NCBI RefSeq assembly: GCF_038007465.1
Contig: NZ_JBBOXF010000001.1
Coordinates: 4,413,001 to 4,477,000, forward strand
Reading direction: 5' to 3'
DNA length: 64,000 nucleotides
From: Sporosarcina sp. FSL K6-1508
Lineage (GTDB): Bacteria; Bacillota; Bacilli; Bacillales_A; Planococcaceae
The notes beneath the pieces are model-generated. The model had not been told where the DNA came from and did not search any database. It worked only from the letters and a program-made list of their open reading frames with translations. Below, piece after piece: positions 62,778 to 64,000 of the stretch. How positions within the stretch are numbered: the stretch's first letter is position 1; every line of letters begins with the position of its first letter. The position numbers were made by a program, and so were the translations under genes.

Positions 62778-62796
62778 ATTAGTACCTGCTCTTAAT
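62778..62796. promoter_or_regulatory. FapR-type operator of fabH-fabF
   Basis: ATTAGTACCTGCTCTTAAT closely matches the FapR consensus ATTAGTACCTGNTACTAAT. It covers the expected transcription start of fabH, so FapR would block initiation and malonyl-CoA would relieve it. Confidence 0.8.
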
Positions 62797-62823
62797 CATA
62801 AAAGAATTAGGCATATATTTCAA
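62795..62823 (-). promoter_or_regulatory. Sigma-A promoter of fabH-fabF
   Basis: On the minus strand TTGAAA (62818-62823) and TATGAT (62795-62800) are 17 bases apart, just upstream of and touching the FapR-type site. Confidence 0.75.
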
Positions 62824-62934
62824 CCCGCTGACACTTTTTCGCCAAATAAAGTTCGTATTGTTTGTAAATTAGTTTCTCCAATGTAGCTGCTGTGATATGA
62901 TGAAATATGAAATAGTATTGTAGAGGTGAATTCG

Positions 62935-63117
62935 ATGAGATACGTAATGACATTTTTCTGGTCTTTCTGTTTAATAACAATGCTGAACTATGTAGCTGGA
63001 TCTATCGCTGACGTGCCGTTTGACTTCATGCCAGGCGCAATTGTTTCAGTCGTTGTCTCTGTTATCGTTATCATTTTGGGTGAATCTTTCCCAGAAGGCG
63101 AAGTTTCAGATCATTAA
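62935..63117 (+). CDS. Small membrane protein, YjzD-like (DUF2929)
   Basis: 60 residues from ATG 62935 behind GAGGTG. Two helices, MRYVMTFFWSFCLITMLNYV and DFMPGAIVSVVVSVIVIILG, with the conserved VAGSIADVPFDF between and an acidic tail. It is divergent from fabH, the same place as yjzD near B. subtilis fabHA. Function unknown. Confidence 0.8.
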   Translation: MRYVMTFFWSFCLITMLNYVAGSIADVPFDFMPGAIVSVVVSVIVIILGESFPEGEVSDH

Positions 63118-63123
63118 TCAACA

Positions 63124-63157
63124 AAAAACCATTTCCCTCGCCGGAAATGGTTTTTTT
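63124..63157 (+). terminator. Terminator of the YjzD-like gene
   Basis: AAAAACCATTTCC pairs with GGAAATGGTTTTT, T-run at 63151-63157. Confidence 0.85.
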
Positions 63158-63199
63158 ATTTTTCTATATATAGTGGGCACTTAACAAACGGAAAATTAG

Positions 63200-63420
63200 T
63201 AAGTATACAAGTTGTAAGAAAGACTTCCTCCAACAACGCTTCGGCGCTTCGTGCATGCCTCCCGTGATAAGCCGGACAGAAAACCACTGTCAGTCTTATC
63301 ACTTCGGCGACCACTTGAAAGGCGCCTTCGCTGGTACCTATTCTATAGAACGGATTTAAGAGTTTAACCACGGACAAGGGCTTTTGCTTTGCTTTCCGCT
63401 CCAGCAATCCAAGCAACTAC
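63200..63420 (-). repeat. Single, inverted copy of the 225-bp repeat family
   Basis: The complement contains CCAGCGAAGGCGCC, GTGATAAGACTGACAG, CCGGCTTATCACGGGAGGCA and CGAAGCGCCGAAGCG, in the same order as the array at 1738-2600 but diverged. The flank CGGATTTAAGAGTTTAACC matches the segment near 1690. No gene is present from 63,158 to 63,580. Confidence 0.75.
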
Positions 63421-63582
63421 AGCTACTTAAATGGAAAGCATACGAGAACCATCAAACAATCGCATAGCAAGGATGTATGTGCAATTCCTTAGTATGTTTA
63501 ATATATTTCATTTTTTACAATTCCTTATGAAATAATCGTTTTTATCAGTATACATGTAATAAGATTTTACTCTTATACAAAA

Positions 63583-63621
63583 AAACAAAAAGCCGCATGG
63601 ATCATATTATCCACACGGCGT
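63583..63621 (-). terminator. Terminator of clpB
   Basis: AGCCGCATGGAT...ATCCACACGGCGT imperfect stem, with AAAAAACAAAA on the plus strand giving a T-rich tail. Confidence 0.75.
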
Positions 63622-63624
63622 TGC

Positions 63625-64000
63625 TTATAATTTAGTCACCTTTAGTTTTCCATCTTCCATAGCTAAAGATAACTTTCCGTTCTGTTCCAGATCACCTTTA
63701 ATAACTTCTTTTGCCACAATCGTTTCAACATGTCTTTGGATAAAGCGTTTCAATGGACGTGCTCCGAAATCAGCATCTGTCCCTTCATTGACAATCCAAT
63801 CGAGCACGTCTTCACTGTAGTCCATTGTGATCTCTTGCTGGCTTAATCGTTTAATAAGGTCTTCAATCATTTTCCGTGCGATCAAACGGAATGATTCTCC
63901 TGTAAGTGAATGGAAAATAATGATGTCGTCCATCCGGTTCAGCAGCTCCGGTTTGAAATGATTCTTTAATTCCGCCATGACAAGATCCTCTGCAGCATGG
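63625..64000 (-). CDS. clpB: Chaperone ClpB, C-terminal end only
   Basis: The last about 125 codons. The frame continues past the right edge, so an internal Met at 63978 is not a start. VMAELKNHFKPELLNRMDDIIIFHSL is the arginine-finger region of the second AAA+ domain. RLSQQEITMDYSEDVLDWIV and FGARPLKRFIQRHVETIVAK form the D2-small domain. ClpB disaggregates proteins with DnaK. Confidence 0.93.
   Translation of the reverse strand, partial: HAAEDLVMAELKNHFKPELLNRMDDIIIFHSLTGESFRLIARKMIEDLIKRLSQQEITMDYSEDVLDWIVNEGTDADFGARPLKRFIQRHVETIVAKEVIKGDLEQNGKLSLAMEDGKLKVTKL

Overview
The window is chromosomal DNA of an endospore-forming, low-to-moderate GC member of the Bacillales. Gene content and order point to the Planococcaceae (Sporosarcina or a close relative): two long blocks are syntenic with the Bacillus subtilis yjb/yjc region (fabH-fabF, trpS, oppABCDF, spx, mecA, coiA, pepF, spxH, yjbI, yjbJ, relQ, nadK, rluD-like, prpE, then a cotY/Z-type coat gene, spoVIF, yjcG-yjcF-yjcH). 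The sporulation genes, a FapR-type operator and a tRNA-Trp T-box support this. The genus is an inference from content, not from a search.

Layout. 1-2.7 kb is repeat-rich: an IS110-family transposase running off the left edge with a structured upstream leader, a perfect 36-bp palindrome, and four tandem copies of a 222-227-bp repeat. 2.7-14.4 kb carries housekeeping and accessory genes: an RND exporter, prfC, an orphan murE next to an M42 aminopeptidase, a PAS sensor kinase, an aldehyde dehydrogenase and a Gfo/Idh/MocA oxidoreductase. 14.4-16.5 kb is a decay zone: a 47-codon small gene, a frameshifted yfjP/alkA-type glycosylase, a tRNA-Val whose universal U33 is changed, a 35-codon remnant of a MoxR-type ATPase and a broken transposase. 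16.5-19.8 kb is a two-component system with a lipoprotein. 20.2-22.3 kb is an ISL3-family transposase nested inside inverted repeats. 22.3-26 kb holds accessory genes (MEDS-domain protein, cytochrome P450, small membrane protein, acetyltransferase). 26-29.3 kb is the glnQHMP glutamine transporter operon.

29.4-38.8 kb is sporulation and housekeeping: PgpA-like protein, yjcH-yjcG-yjcF, spoVIF with a tiny YjcZ-like gene, a spoVA operon of the YhcN-AC-AD-AEb type behind a good sigma-G promoter, a cysteine-rich coat protein behind a sigma-K-like promoter, mgtE and prpE. 38.8-43.8 kb is the rluD-like/nadK/relQ operon facing yjbJ-yjbI-spxH. 43.85-46.1 kb is the most unusual stretch: a NERD-domain gene bracketed by two arrays of about 20-bp subunits whose anchors follow 21/21/19 and 21/21/21/19 spacing. 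46.2-64 kb is pepF, coiA, mecA, spx, a DUF4015-type protein, oppABCDF, trpS with its T-box, fabF-fabH with a FapR-like operator, a YjzD-like protein and the 3' end of clpB.

How parts work together: spx, mecA, coiA, pepF and spxH form the conserved Spx/competence proteolysis neighbourhood. relQ (alarmone), nadK and the pseudouridine synthase share one transcript. The spoVA operon, spoVIF, YjcZ-like and CotY/Z-like genes serve spore maturation. An orphan MurE with diaminopimelate-type residues may supply cortex peptidoglycan. Dispersed repeats of several families occupy many of the intergenic spaces.
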